From JAEZDR01 sp039811185 (lineage in GTDB: Bacteria; Bacteroidota; Bacteroidia; Chitinophagales; Chitinophagaceae): DNA of 64,000 nucleotides. Below the pieces are notes generated by a model that ran no database searches, was not told where the DNA came from, and worked only from the letters and a program-made list of their open reading frames with translations. Location of the stretch: the NCBI GenBank assembly GCA_039811185.1, contig JBDHYF010000008.1, positions 66,179 to 130,178 of the forward strand. The letters run 5' to 3'. The position numbers and the translations under genes are program-made. Position 1 is the stretch's first letter. Each line of letters starts with the position of its first letter. This document shows, piece by piece, positions 54,034 through 62,512 of this stretch.

Positions 54034-54420
54034 ATGAAAAAAATGAAACTGTCCCTATTGCTTTTTAGTTTGTTGCTGACGGCGTCCTGCAGCCACCGGC
54101 TCGTAGGAACATGGAATGTAACCCGCTTCGAAAACGGCAAGCCTGGCGAGCAAAGCATTACTTTACAAAATATCGGCACCATTCAATTTAATAAAAACGG
54201 CTCGGGCGAAAAACATTTAAACTATGTTGTTCTCGGGAAAGAGATAACCGACAGTTCTCCATTTAACTGGACGTGGAACAACGACGAATATGTTTCGATA
54301 GAAAGCCCTAACTCGGACTTTGCAAAAACCTGGATTATTGTTGAAAACAAAAAGAAGTCGCAAACCTGGAAGTCGACCGACGGCACCAACAGAGTGCAGG
54401 TGCTGGAGCTGAAAAAATAG
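54034..54420 (+). CDS. lipocalin-like lipoprotein
   Basis: 128 residues from ATG 54034. Lipobox TASC gives lipidated Cys19. SHRLVGTWNVTRFENGKPG and the strands that follow resemble the small lipocalin-like (calycin) domains common in Bacteroidota lipoproteins. It directly follows the broken lipocalin gene and ends at a strong terminator. The ligand is unknown. Confidence 0.75.
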   Translation: MKKMKLSLLLFSLLLTASCSHRLVGTWNVTRFENGKPGEQSITLQNIGTIQFNKNGSGEKHLNYVVLGKEITDSSPFNWTWNNDEYVSIESPNSDFAKTWIIVENKKKSQTWKSTDGTNRVQVLELKK

Positions 54421-54436
54421 TATGCATATCCTTAAA

Positions 54437-54475
54437 AAAGAAAGGCAGCTTCCGAAAAAAGCTGCCTTTCTTTTC
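54437..54475. terminator. bidirectional intrinsic terminator
   Basis: Perfect 15-bp stem AAAGAAAGGCAGCTT / AAGCTGCCTTTCTTT with a 7-base loop. It separates convergent genes. Confidence 0.9.
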
Positions 54476-54488
54476 GTTCAAATTCGCA

Positions 54489-57107
54489 TTAAAAGTTAAT
54501 CATGTCGCCGCCCATTCCCTGAGTGGCATCGGCTTTTGTATTCCTTCTTTTAAACAGCGAAACGTCAAATTTCCCAAAGCGGTACGAGAAGTTTACACGC
54601 ACAATTTGGGGGTCTCTTCTTCGTTCAGAAGTTTGCGTAAAGTAGGGTGTTTCCGTGTAGGTGCTGTATACCGATGTTCTGAAGATGTCGTTCATGCTAA
54701 CAGAGAGCGAAGCCGTATTGCCTCCCTTCCAGCTAAAATCTTTTTTAATGGCAATATCGAAATCGTATCGGGGGTTGATGTAACCTTGCGACGAACCAAG
54801 GTTTCCTCCGCCAAACATTCCTCCACGTCCACCACCTCCCTGCGGCAACACCGTTTTAGCCTGGTAGTTTCCGCTAAACTGAATGGAAAAGTTTTTAGGG
54901 AGCTTAAAGCTGTTGTTCATTTTCACAAACCAACTGGTGCGTTGATTGCTTAAGCCGGATTGAATGTTGTTGCTGTTGATTTCTGAGTTAAACAAATTAA
55001 AGTTCATGGTATTGTCCCACCATTTTGCAACCGAAAAGCGATGCGTTAATTCAAGGCCATAAGTCTGCGCACTGTTGGCATTAATGAAGGTGGAATAAAA
55101 AGCAGAGTCGTTTATGCCGCCGGCGAAAGGCGCTTTGTAGGTGTACTGCGTAATGAGATCAGTATTGTGCTTATAAAATGCGGTGGCAAGCAATGTTGCG
55201 CCTCTTTTATATGAATAGTTGTACGAAAGCTCGAACGAGTTGGTGAACTCGGGCTTCAATCCGGGATTACCTAAACGCAGGTTTTGCGGATCTGAATAAT
55301 CAATAAACGGAATTAACTGAAAGAAATTCGGACGATTGATTCTTCTTGAATAATTAATCTGAATGTCCTGCTGATCGTTGATTTTATAGGTCGAAAATAA
55401 ACTTGGGAAAAGACTGATGTCGTAACGCACTTTAAATGTAGAATCGGCGGCGCCCGGTGTTTTGGCCAACAGCGTACCGTCGTAATTCGAGCTTTCGGCG
55501 CGCAATCCTAACTGAAGGCTCCAGTCTTTCACTTTAAAGCTGTAAGTGCCATAAGCCGCATATACAATGTCGAGATATTTATAACGGTTACTCAGTTTTG
55601 GATTGAACACATAGCCGCCGCCGGTTGAATCGAAATACTGATCGAGGAAGTTTTCAAAATCGCGCACTGCCGTTCTCAGGCCGGCCTCAATTTTCTGGTT
55701 TTCTTTAAAGGCATTTTCGTAGTCGGCCTGCACTGTGAAAAACTTTGTGGTTCCATTACCCATGCTGCGTTGGAGAACCGTGGGGTATTTCTGTATACCG
55801 TTAGGGAACTGGTACAGCGTCGTGTATTGTTGCGTGTTATCGTTCTTACTTTGGTTAAAAGAAATGTCGCTCGAAAATGAATGCCCTTTTTGCGCAAAGT
55901 TGTGTTTGTAACTGAGTTGTGCGCCGATGTTCTGAAAATTTCTGTCTGCTTCACTACCGCGGTATTGATGTGTGGGATTGGCTTTCAGCGAATCCAACAC
56001 CTGTACATCGTCGCTGTTAAAGCTTCCTTTGCTTAAGTTAACAGCTAACGAAAGTGTGTTTCTGTTATCTATAAAATAATCAAATCCGGTGCGGATAAAG
56101 CCGAAATATCCGTTGTTGGCGCTCGTATCGCGCTGATCAACTTTATCAGTGGAAGGCTTGGCGTCGATTCTTTCTGTTTCTCCATAGCCGTTCGATTTGC
56201 GCTGATTAAACATCCCCATCAAAAACAAATTAATCTTGTTTTGGCGGGCGTTTATATCGCCTCCAATATTCATTCTTCCCTTCGAATCGAAGCCGGCGCG
56301 AACGCCTCCGTTATAGCCCGTTTTCCTGTTTTTCTTTAATACAATGTTTAAAATTCCGGCATTGCCTCCGCTGGCATCGAACTTTGCAGAAGGGTTGGTA
56401 ATCAGCTCTACTTTATCAATAATTTCTGCGGGAATCTGGTCGAGGGTAAGGGTGGTGGGGCGCCCGTCTACAAACAAAGTGGGTGCAGCGTTGCGCATGG
56501 TAACATTTCCGTCAATATCAACATTTAAAGAAGGAATCTGTTTCATTACTTCGGTGGCCGTTTGTCCGGCAGATACAATGTTCTGGTCCACATTAAACAC
56601 TTTCCGGTCGATGCCCATTTCAAATAAGCGCTGTGTAGATGTAACGGTAACGTTTCCAAGGTTCGCATCGTTCACTTCAAGCTTAATATTTCCAAGGTCT
56701 TTATCCACCATGCTCAGCATCTGCTGAAGGCGGTCTGTACCACCGCTGCTGTTTCCACCCGGCATTTTTAAATCGAAGGAAACGGCGTTTTCGTAATCTT
56801 TAAAGCCGATAGAAGTAATACGCAGTTTAAACTTGCCCATCACCGGTAAGTTGTCGATAGAAAAATCGCCATTTGATTTTGAAAGCACCGTGGCTATAAT
56901 AGCGGGAACGCTTTTCTTTGTAGCGCTGTCGAAGCGGCTGCCAAGCAATTGAACGGTGGCGCCTTCGAGCGGCTTGTTATTGTTGTCTACTACTTTCCCA
57001 TACAGGTGGCCTACATTCATTTGTTTGCTATTGGCAGGCACCGGAAACTGCGCATTGGCTGTAATAAAAAACAACAGCGCAAAAGAAATACAGATAATTC
57101 TCTTCAT
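54489..57107 (-). CDS. outer-membrane beta-barrel protein, TonB-receptor-like, with CarboxypepD_reg domain
   Basis: 872 residues. Signal peptide about 1-19 (ITANAQ), CarboxypepD_reg-like domain (about 30-125), plug-like domain (about 155-260: VMKQIPSLNVDIDGNVTMRNAAPTLFVDGRPTTLTLDQIPAEIIDKVELITNPSAKFDASGG) and a C-terminal OMP_b-brl_3-type barrel. A Gly-rich loop (QGGGGRGGMFGGGNLGSS) lies near 770-790. The C-terminal tail after the barrel (KADATQGMGGDMINF) is unusual for a barrel end. The transported substrate is unknown. Confidence 0.9.
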   Translation of the reverse strand: MKRIICISFALLFFITANAQFPVPANSKQMNVGHLYGKVVDNNNKPLEGATVQLLGSRFDSATKKSVPAIIATVLSKSNGDFSIDNLPVMGKFKLRITSIGFKDYENAVSFDLKMPGGNSSGGTDRLQQMLSMVDKDLGNIKLEVNDANLGNVTVTSTQRLFEMGIDRKVFNVDQNIVSAGQTATEVMKQIPSLNVDIDGNVTMRNAAPTLFVDGRPTTLTLDQIPAEIIDKVELITNPSAKFDASGGNAGILNIVLKKNRKTGYNGGVRAGFDSKGRMNIGGDINARQNKINLFLMGMFNQRKSNGYGETERIDAKPSTDKVDQRDTSANNGYFGFIRTGFDYFIDNRNTLSLAVNLSKGSFNSDDVQVLDSLKANPTHQYRGSEADRNFQNIGAQLSYKHNFAQKGHSFSSDISFNQSKNDNTQQYTTLYQFPNGIQKYPTVLQRSMGNGTTKFFTVQADYENAFKENQKIEAGLRTAVRDFENFLDQYFDSTGGGYVFNPKLSNRYKYLDIVYAAYGTYSFKVKDWSLQLGLRAESSNYDGTLLAKTPGAADSTFKVRYDISLFPSLFSTYKINDQQDIQINYSRRINRPNFFQLIPFIDYSDPQNLRLGNPGLKPEFTNSFELSYNYSYKRGATLLATAFYKHNTDLITQYTYKAPFAGGINDSAFYSTFINANSAQTYGLELTHRFSVAKWWDNTMNFNLFNSEINSNNIQSGLSNQRTSWFVKMNNSFKLPKNFSIQFSGNYQAKTVLPQGGGGRGGMFGGGNLGSSQGYINPRYDFDIAIKKDFSWKGGNTASLSVSMNDIFRTSVYSTYTETPYFTQTSERRRDPQIVRVNFSYRFGKFDVSLFKRRNTKADATQGMGGDMINF

Positions 57108-57198
57108 ATAACGGTTTTGTGCGCTGCAAAAATGCGTGAATGTTTGCGCAGACGGATGTTAAAACGATAAAAGAAGAGATAAAATCGCCCGGTTTTCG

Positions 57199-57804
57199 TT
57201 ATGAAGTGATGAAAGTTAGCAAAATCTGGAGCAAACCAATGATGAAACCAAGCACACCGCCGATAATTTCGACGAACTTAAATTCTTTCGACATTATTTG
57301 GGTTAGAATCGATTCGAGCTTGTCGCTCGAGAAAGAAGCCACTTTTTCTACAACAATTTTTTCAAGGTCAAGGTCTTTTTCCAGTTGCGTCATGTAGTTC
57401 TTCATTACTGAAGGGAAGAGTGTTTCCAGTTCGGCAAGAAAAGTTTGCTTTAGCGTGTCGATGGTTTTGTCGCCGATAAACATATTGATTACGGGGAGCG
57501 CCTCTTTCAGTTTTTCGCGGAGGAAGTAATCGATATGGCCTTCTATCTGAGGCATTATTCTCTGTACGTTTTCAGGGCGCGTTATCTTCGATTCAATTTC
57601 GGCAAACGAAAGCAATTCTTCGCTTACAAGCTTACCCAGCTTTTCGGCAAACTGTTGCTGCCGCTTGGGAAAAATGCCCTGTATTTTTAAGCCGGCAAAG
57701 TTCACAGGCTGCTTCGGATGAAACAACATCTTAATGGCAATCCAATTGGTAAACCAGCCGATGAAAGCCGAGATAACGGGAATTAAAAACAACCAGTAAT
57801 TCAT
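57199..57804 (-). CDS. DUF445-family membrane protein
   Basis: 201 residues. An N-terminal hydrophobic helix (about 3-22) with GWFTNWIAIKMLFHPKQPV, the DUF445 signature, then a helical region (about 50-165) and a C-terminal hydrophobic helix (about 178-200, GVLGFIIGLLQILLTFI). Many family members are longer. Function unknown. It is upstream of tRNA-His on the same strand as that gene. Confidence 0.88.
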   Translation of the reverse strand: MNYWLFLIPVISAFIGWFTNWIAIKMLFHPKQPVNFAGLKIQGIFPKRQQQFAEKLGKLVSEELLSFAEIESKITRPENVQRIMPQIEGHIDYFLREKLKEALPVINMFIGDKTIDTLKQTFLAELETLFPSVMKNYMTQLEKDLDLEKIVVEKVASFSSDKLESILTQIMSKEFKFVEIIGGVLGFIIGLLQILLTFITS

Positions 57805-57858
57805 TCAATATTGTTTTAAAAAGAAAAACCCTGTAGTCAGCCTACAAGGTTTTCGGTG

Positions 57859-57933
57859 GGAGATCGAGGGGCCTCGAACCCCCGGCCTTCAGAGCCACAA
57901 TCTGACGCTCTAACCATCTGAGCTACGACCTCC
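57859..57933 (-). tRNA. tRNA-His (GTG)
   Basis: Reads on the minus strand with acceptor stem GAGGTCG/CGATCTC, D arm GCTC/GAGC, anticodon stem TCAGA/TCTGA around TTGTGGC (anticodon GTG) and T arm GGGGG/CCCCT with TTCGAGG. An extra 5' G (-1) pairs with discriminator C73, the mark of tRNA-His. CCA is not encoded. Confidence 0.93.
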
Positions 57934-58088
57934 GTTTAACCTCATTATTTATGAGGGCAGCAAAAATAGTTATTTGATGTGAATGAAAAAATAAATACGC
58001 GAAAATTTAGTTTGCATCATTATTGATTTTATTAAGATTAATTGTTGTTAATTCAACTATTGCCATCCGATACCAATGTAATTTCTAA

Positions 58089-58096
58089 TATTTTTG
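58089..58096 (+). promoter_or_regulatory. -7 promoter element TATTTTTG
   Basis: Exact TAnnTTTG match 6 bases before the protease ATG, so a leaderless or nearly leaderless transcript is expected if it is used. Confidence 0.45.
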
Positions 58097-58102
58097 AAGC
58101 TG

Positions 58103-60268
58103 ATGTTTAAAAAAATTATCCGGTTTATGTTGAACAAAAAAGTGTGGCCTTTTTTAGTGATTGCTGTTTTATTTGGTGTGTTTTTTTGGGCTTTTACTTA
58201 TAAGGATACAGGCGCCGGAAACAATCCCGGTCGTCAGCAGCAAATATTGAATCAGGCGGCCGCATTGCTCCTCAACAGGCATTACGATCCTAAACCATTT
58301 AACGACGAACTTTCCGAGCGCATTTTTTTCGCATATCTGAAACAACTCGATGCCGACAAGACCATCTTTCTTCAGTCGGATATTGCCGAGCTGAACAAAT
58401 TTAAATCTACCATCGACGATGAATTGATGGGCGCGCCCATTCAGTTTTTCCCTGCTGTGGAAGCCATCTTTTTAAAGCGACTTTCCGAAGTAAAGCAGTT
58501 GAACAAGGAGATTTTAAAATCGCCTTTTTCATTTACAAAAGATGAGTATTACGAAATTGATGAAAACAAGGAAACCTATGCCACATCGGCATTTGAGCGA
58601 AAAGAAAAGATAAGAAAACGCTTGAAGTACCTGACTTTGGAGCGTTTTGTTGAGCTGCAAAACCAACGAGATAAGGCTACGGACAAAAAGGAGAAGCAAA
58701 AAACCGACGTTGAGCTGGAAGCCGAAGCACGGAAAAAAATTACTGCAATTACAGAGCGTTTCTACAACCGTTTTTCAAAGCCCACGAGTGCCGACGACCG
58801 GTTTAGTGCTTTTGTGAACACCGTTGCAGAAACCGCCGGCGATGCGCATACCAACTACTTGCCGCCACTTGAGAAGCGCGCCTTCGATGAGCTAATGAGT
58901 GGAAACTTTTACGGCATTGGCGCTCAGTTGCGGGAAGAAGAAGGCAATATTAAAATTGTAAGCGTAGTGCCCGGCAGCCCTGCCTGGAAGAGCGGTAAAA
59001 TACAAGCCAACGATATTATTTTAAAAGTAGCCCAGGGCAAAAATGAGCCGGTTGATTTATCCGGATATGAAGTGGAAGACGCCGTGAAGCTGATTAGAGG
59101 AGACAAGGGGACGGAAGTACGATTGACAATAAAAAAATCTGATGGAACATCGGTTGTGGTGCCGTTAATGCGCGACAAGATTGTGACCGACGATATTTTT
59201 GCGAGAAGCACGGTAATCGATCGTGCGGACGGTAAAAAAATAGGCTACATTTTTCTTCCTGAATTCTATGCAAATTTCGAAGATGCAGCCGGGGCACACT
59301 GTGCCGCTGATGTTGCCAAAGAAATACAGAAACTGAAAGCCGAGAATGTTGACGGAATTATCCTCGATCTTAGAAATAATGGCGGCGGCTCTTTGTTTGA
59401 AGTGGTGGAAATGGTAGGCCTGTTTATTCCAAGCGGCCCGGTTGTGCAGATTAAAGATAAAACCGGAAATCCTACAGTATTGCGCGATGAAGATAAAGGT
59501 TTGTTATACGACGGTCCGCTGGCTGTTATGGTGAACGAATTTAGTGCGTCGGCAAGCGAAATTTTTGCAGCAGCTATTCAGGATTATAACCGCGGCATTG
59601 TGGTGGGCAGCAGTTCAACATACGGCAAAGGCACAGTACAACGCAACTTCCCTTTTGGGAAAGCGCTCGACTTCTTTAGCGGCCGCACGGAGTTTGGTGC
59701 ACTGAAAATAACCCAGCAGAAGTTTTATCGTGTAAACGGAGGCTCTACCCAACTAAAGGGCGTAACGCCCGATGTGGTAATGCCCGATGTGCTGGAATTT
59801 GCGAAGCTACGCGAAAAAGATAACGACAACGCATTGAAGTGGGATCAGATTAAGCCCTCGGCATACACGCCATGGAACAACGTTTTTAATAAAGAAGAAG
59901 TGGTTCGGACGGCTACGCTCGAAATCAGGCAGAGTCCGGTTTTCGACAGCATTCGTATGAATACGGAATGGCTCGAAAAAAACAGCGACAAAACGCTTGC
60001 TCTGAACATTGTGAAGTTTAAAGAACAGCAGAATGCGATTAAGGAAAAAGTAAAATCGAGCGAACGCCTGGTGAAGCTTAGCAGCCCGATGAAGATGGAT
60101 TTTATGAAGATTGATCAACCGCGATACCTGACCAATGCCGACACTTCCAAGGTTGAACGTTACAAACAGTGGCTCGACTTTGCCCGGTCTGACATCTACA
60201 TAAAATCGACTTCCGATATTATCGGCCGCATGACTTCATCACACAACAAAGCAGCACTAAGACGTTAA
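58103..60268 (+). CDS. prc: tail-specific carboxy-terminal processing protease (S41, Prc-like)
   Basis: 721 residues from ATG 58103 (TTG at 58094 is in frame but unlikely). One N-terminal membrane segment (about 12-32), a long helical Prc N-terminal domain, PDZ domain (about 245-345: GIGAQLREEEGNIKIVSVVPGSPAWKSGKIQANDIILKV), then the S41 core with catalytic Ser in VNEFSASASEIFAAAIQDYNRG and Lys in TYGKGTVQRNF. It degrades or trims periplasmic proteins from the C-terminus. It has a DUF3340-like C-terminal domain. Confidence 0.93.
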   Translation: MFKKIIRFMLNKKVWPFLVIAVLFGVFFWAFTYKDTGAGNNPGRQQQILNQAAALLLNRHYDPKPFNDELSERIFFAYLKQLDADKTIFLQSDIAELNKFKSTIDDELMGAPIQFFPAVEAIFLKRLSEVKQLNKEILKSPFSFTKDEYYEIDENKETYATSAFERKEKIRKRLKYLTLERFVELQNQRDKATDKKEKQKTDVELEAEARKKITAITERFYNRFSKPTSADDRFSAFVNTVAETAGDAHTNYLPPLEKRAFDELMSGNFYGIGAQLREEEGNIKIVSVVPGSPAWKSGKIQANDIILKVAQGKNEPVDLSGYEVEDAVKLIRGDKGTEVRLTIKKSDGTSVVVPLMRDKIVTDDIFARSTVIDRADGKKIGYIFLPEFYANFEDAAGAHCAADVAKEIQKLKAENVDGIILDLRNNGGGSLFEVVEMVGLFIPSGPVVQIKDKTGNPTVLRDEDKGLLYDGPLAVMVNEFSASASEIFAAAIQDYNRGIVVGSSSTYGKGTVQRNFPFGKALDFFSGRTEFGALKITQQKFYRVNGGSTQLKGVTPDVVMPDVLEFAKLREKDNDNALKWDQIKPSAYTPWNNVFNKEEVVRTATLEIRQSPVFDSIRMNTEWLEKNSDKTLALNIVKFKEQQNAIKEKVKSSERLVKLSSPMKMDFMKIDQPRYLTNADTSKVERYKQWLDFARSDIYIKSTSDIIGRMTSSHNKAALRR

Positions 60269-60275
60269 GTTTTAA

Positions 60276-60283
60276 TAGTTTTG
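60276..60283 (+). promoter_or_regulatory. -7 promoter element TAGTTTTG
   Basis: Exact TAnnTTTG match 8 bases before the UpxY-like ATG. No terminator follows UpxY before vsr, so this may also drive the restriction-modification genes. Confidence 0.55.
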
Positions 60284-60291
60284 CACTAACT

Positions 60292-60801
60292 ATGAATAGT
60301 CCGGAAAAACAATGGTTTGTTATCTACACAAAGCCGCGCTGGGAAAAGAAGATCTATGCTAAGTTGCTGCAAAAGGGAATAGATGCATGGTGCCCTCTTC
60401 AAAAGCACCGCAGACAGTGGGCCGACAGAAAAAAGATTGTGGAAGAGCCTTTGTTTAAATCTTACTTGTTTGTCCGTATCGATGCAAGCGAAAAAATCAG
60501 AACACTGGAAACAGAAGGCGTTCTCAATTTTGTTCATTTCCTCGGGAAACCAGCCGTTGTAAAGAACGACGAAATTGAAACCATAAAATCCTATCTTTTA
60601 AACGACAGCGCTAAGCTTGAAGTTCAGTCTATTCAGGATTTTGAAGCGAATACCAGCATCATTGTTCGAAAAGGAGTTTTTATGGATCACAAAGGCAAAG
60701 TGTTAAAAACGATGGGTAAGAACAAAGTTTACGTGAGCCTCGAGAGTATCGGACAAGTGATGGTAGTAGAATTCAGCACCGGGCATCTGGAAAAAATTTA
60801 A
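60292..60801 (+). CDS. UpxY/NusG-family transcription antiterminator
   Basis: 169 residues. N-terminal NGN domain (about 7-100: WFVIYTKPRWEKKIYAKLLQKGIDAWCPLQKHRRQWADRKK, PLFKSYLFVRI) and a C-terminal KOW domain (about 118-165: VRKGVFMDHKGKVLKTMGKNKVYVSLESIGQVMVVEF). UpxY proteins are specialised NusG paralogues that let RNA polymerase read through the operon they precede, usually capsular polysaccharide genes. Here the next genes, 48 bases away, are restriction-modification genes. Either they are its target or they were inserted before a polysaccharide locus beyond the window. Confidence 0.9.
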   Translation: MNSPEKQWFVIYTKPRWEKKIYAKLLQKGIDAWCPLQKHRRQWADRKKIVEEPLFKSYLFVRIDASEKIRTLETEGVLNFVHFLGKPAVVKNDEIETIKSYLLNDSAKLEVQSIQDFEANTSIIVRKGVFMDHKGKVLKTMGKNKVYVSLESIGQVMVVEFSTGHLEKI

Positions 60802-60849
60802 TTAGCGGGGTGATTTTTAAATCGAAATTTTCGACTCAAACTGTTATTG

Positions 60850-61272
60850 ATGGCTGACGTTCATGATAAGGACACACGAAGTTACAACATGGCACGAATC
60901 CGAAGCGCCAATACAAAACCTGAACTTTTGGTTCGCCGATTTCTATTTGCGAACGGCTTGCGTTATCGGATTCATGATAAGAAACTGTCTGGAAGGCCGG
61001 ATATAGTGCTTCCAAGATATAAAACAGCAATTTTCGTTAACGGTTGTTTCTGGCACGGACACCACCATTGTAAAAACTTTGTTGTTCCGAAAACGAGGAG
61101 TGAATTTTGGCTTGAGAAAATTGAAGGAAATAGGCAACGGGACGCTGAAAACGTTTTCCGGCTAAGAAATGATGGTTGGAATGTTTTGACTGTATTTGAG
61201 TGTGAATTAAAACAAGAGCGAAAATTTGAAACATTGTATAATATTGTGCGTTGTATAAAAAGTTGTTGTTGA
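60850..61272 (+). CDS. vsr: very short patch repair endonuclease (Vsr)
   Basis: 140 residues from ATG 60850. Close to E. coli Vsr in MADVHDKDTRSYNM, LSGRPDIVLPRY with the catalytic Asp, FVNGCFWHGHHHC with the Phe-Trp that wedge into DNA, TRSEFWLEKIEGNRQRD and GWNVLTVFECEL. It nicks beside T-G mismatches left by deamination of 5-methylcytosine. The residue before GCFWH is Asn here, where E. coli Vsr has His64. It lies 4 bases before the cytosine methyltransferase gene, its usual partner. Confidence 0.94.
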   Translation: MADVHDKDTRSYNMARIRSANTKPELLVRRFLFANGLRYRIHDKKLSGRPDIVLPRYKTAIFVNGCFWHGHHHCKNFVVPKTRSEFWLEKIEGNRQRDAENVFRLRNDGWNVLTVFECELKQERKFETLYNIVRCIKSCC

Positions 61273-61276
61273 CTTG

Positions 61277-62512
61277 ATGAAGCAGTTGAACTACATAGAT
61301 TTATTTGCAGGTGCTGGCGGACTGTCAGAGGGCTTTATTCGTGCAGGGTTCAATCCGATTGCTCACGTTGAAATGAACAAAGATGCTTGCGACACTTTGA
61401 GAACAAGAGCCGCTTATCATTGGCTTATCGAAAACGGAAAGAAAAAAATCTATATCGATTATCTTAAATCAGAAAATAAAACGAAAGAAGAGTTTTGGAA
61501 AGAAGTTCCTGAAAACGTAATCAAATCTGTAATTAATACAGAAATATCAAAAGAAACCTTACCCGATATCTTTAAAAAAATAGACTGTGAATTAGGTAAA
61601 AAGAAAATTGATTTAATCGTTGGAGGTCCGCCTTGTCAGGCGTATTCTGTTGCGGGCAGAGCCCGCAAAGATATGAGCAACGACCCAAGGAATACTTTGT
61701 ACAAATATTACGTTGAGTTTTTGAAAAAGTATCAGCCAAAAATGTTTGTATTTGAAAATGTACCCGGTATTTTGTCGGCAAAAAACGGCAAACATTTAGG
61801 CAACATTTTCAAAGCCGTAAAAGACGCTGGCTATGATTTAGCAATTCCACCTAAAAACCATTTAAACGCAAAAGATTTTGGTGTTTTACAAGACAGAAAA
61901 CGTGTTATTATCATTGGTTGGAAAAAAGAATTGGGCTTATCTTATCCAAACTTTAATACCATAGAAAATAATTTTGAAATTCTGAAAGACTTATTTGCTG
62001 ACTTGAAACCTTTACAAAATGGTAAAGGAACGCTGAACGCTGTCAATTACGTTAAGCCAACAACAGAATATTTGGAACAAGCAAAAATTAGAAATGGTTT
62101 AGATTTCGTTACACAACATATCGCACGACCAAACAACGAAAACGATTTGGAAATTTATCGCATTGCTGTTGATGAATGGGACAACGGTAAGCGTTTAAAT
62201 TATGCAAAATTACCGTCAAGACTAATTAAACACGCAAATACAGCAGTTTTTACAAATCGTTTCCAAGTTGTCAACGGTCAAGGTATTTCGCATACCGTTG
62301 TTGCTCATATTGCAATGGACGGACATTACTACATTCACCCAGACAAGAAACAAAATCGGTCAATTACCGTTAGAGAAGCTGCCAGAATACAGTCTTTTCC
62401 CGATGATTTTTTCTTTGAAGGTAGCCGTACTGCTGCTTTCAAACAAATAGGTAATGCAGTTCCGCCTTTAATGGCTGAAAAAATTGCTGAAAGAATCAAG
62501 GAAATGATATGA
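61277..62512 (+). CDS. DNA C5-cytosine methyltransferase
   Basis: 411 residues from ATG 61277. Motif I YIDLFAGAGGLSEGF, motif IV GGPPCQAYSVAGRA with the catalytic Cys, motif VI FVFENVPGI, motif VIII QDRKRVIIIG, motif X QIGNAVPPLMAEKIAERI. An extra stretch of about 65 residues lies between motifs I and IV. The target recognition region (about 240-340) is not assignable to a site. It protects host DNA from the cognate nuclease, which must be encoded beyond the window. It overlaps the ATPase gene by 4 bases and is AT-richer than the core genes. Confidence 0.95.
   Translation: MKQLNYIDLFAGAGGLSEGFIRAGFNPIAHVEMNKDACDTLRTRAAYHWLIENGKKKIYIDYLKSENKTKEEFWKEVPENVIKSVINTEISKETLPDIFKKIDCELGKKKIDLIVGGPPCQAYSVAGRARKDMSNDPRNTLYKYYVEFLKKYQPKMFVFENVPGILSAKNGKHLGNIFKAVKDAGYDLAIPPKNHLNAKDFGVLQDRKRVIIIGWKKELGLSYPNFNTIENNFEILKDLFADLKPLQNGKGTLNAVNYVKPTTEYLEQAKIRNGLDFVTQHIARPNNENDLEIYRIAVDEWDNGKRLNYAKLPSRLIKHANTAVFTNRFQVVNGQGISHTVVAHIAMDGHYYIHPDKKQNRSITVREAARIQSFPDDFFFEGSRTAAFKQIGNAVPPLMAEKIAERIKEMI

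Noticed and set aside
60812..60840. Near-palindrome TCGAAATTTTCGA before vsr as a controller-protein site
   Set aside because: It is short and AT-rich, no controller gene is present, and nothing else supports a binding site.
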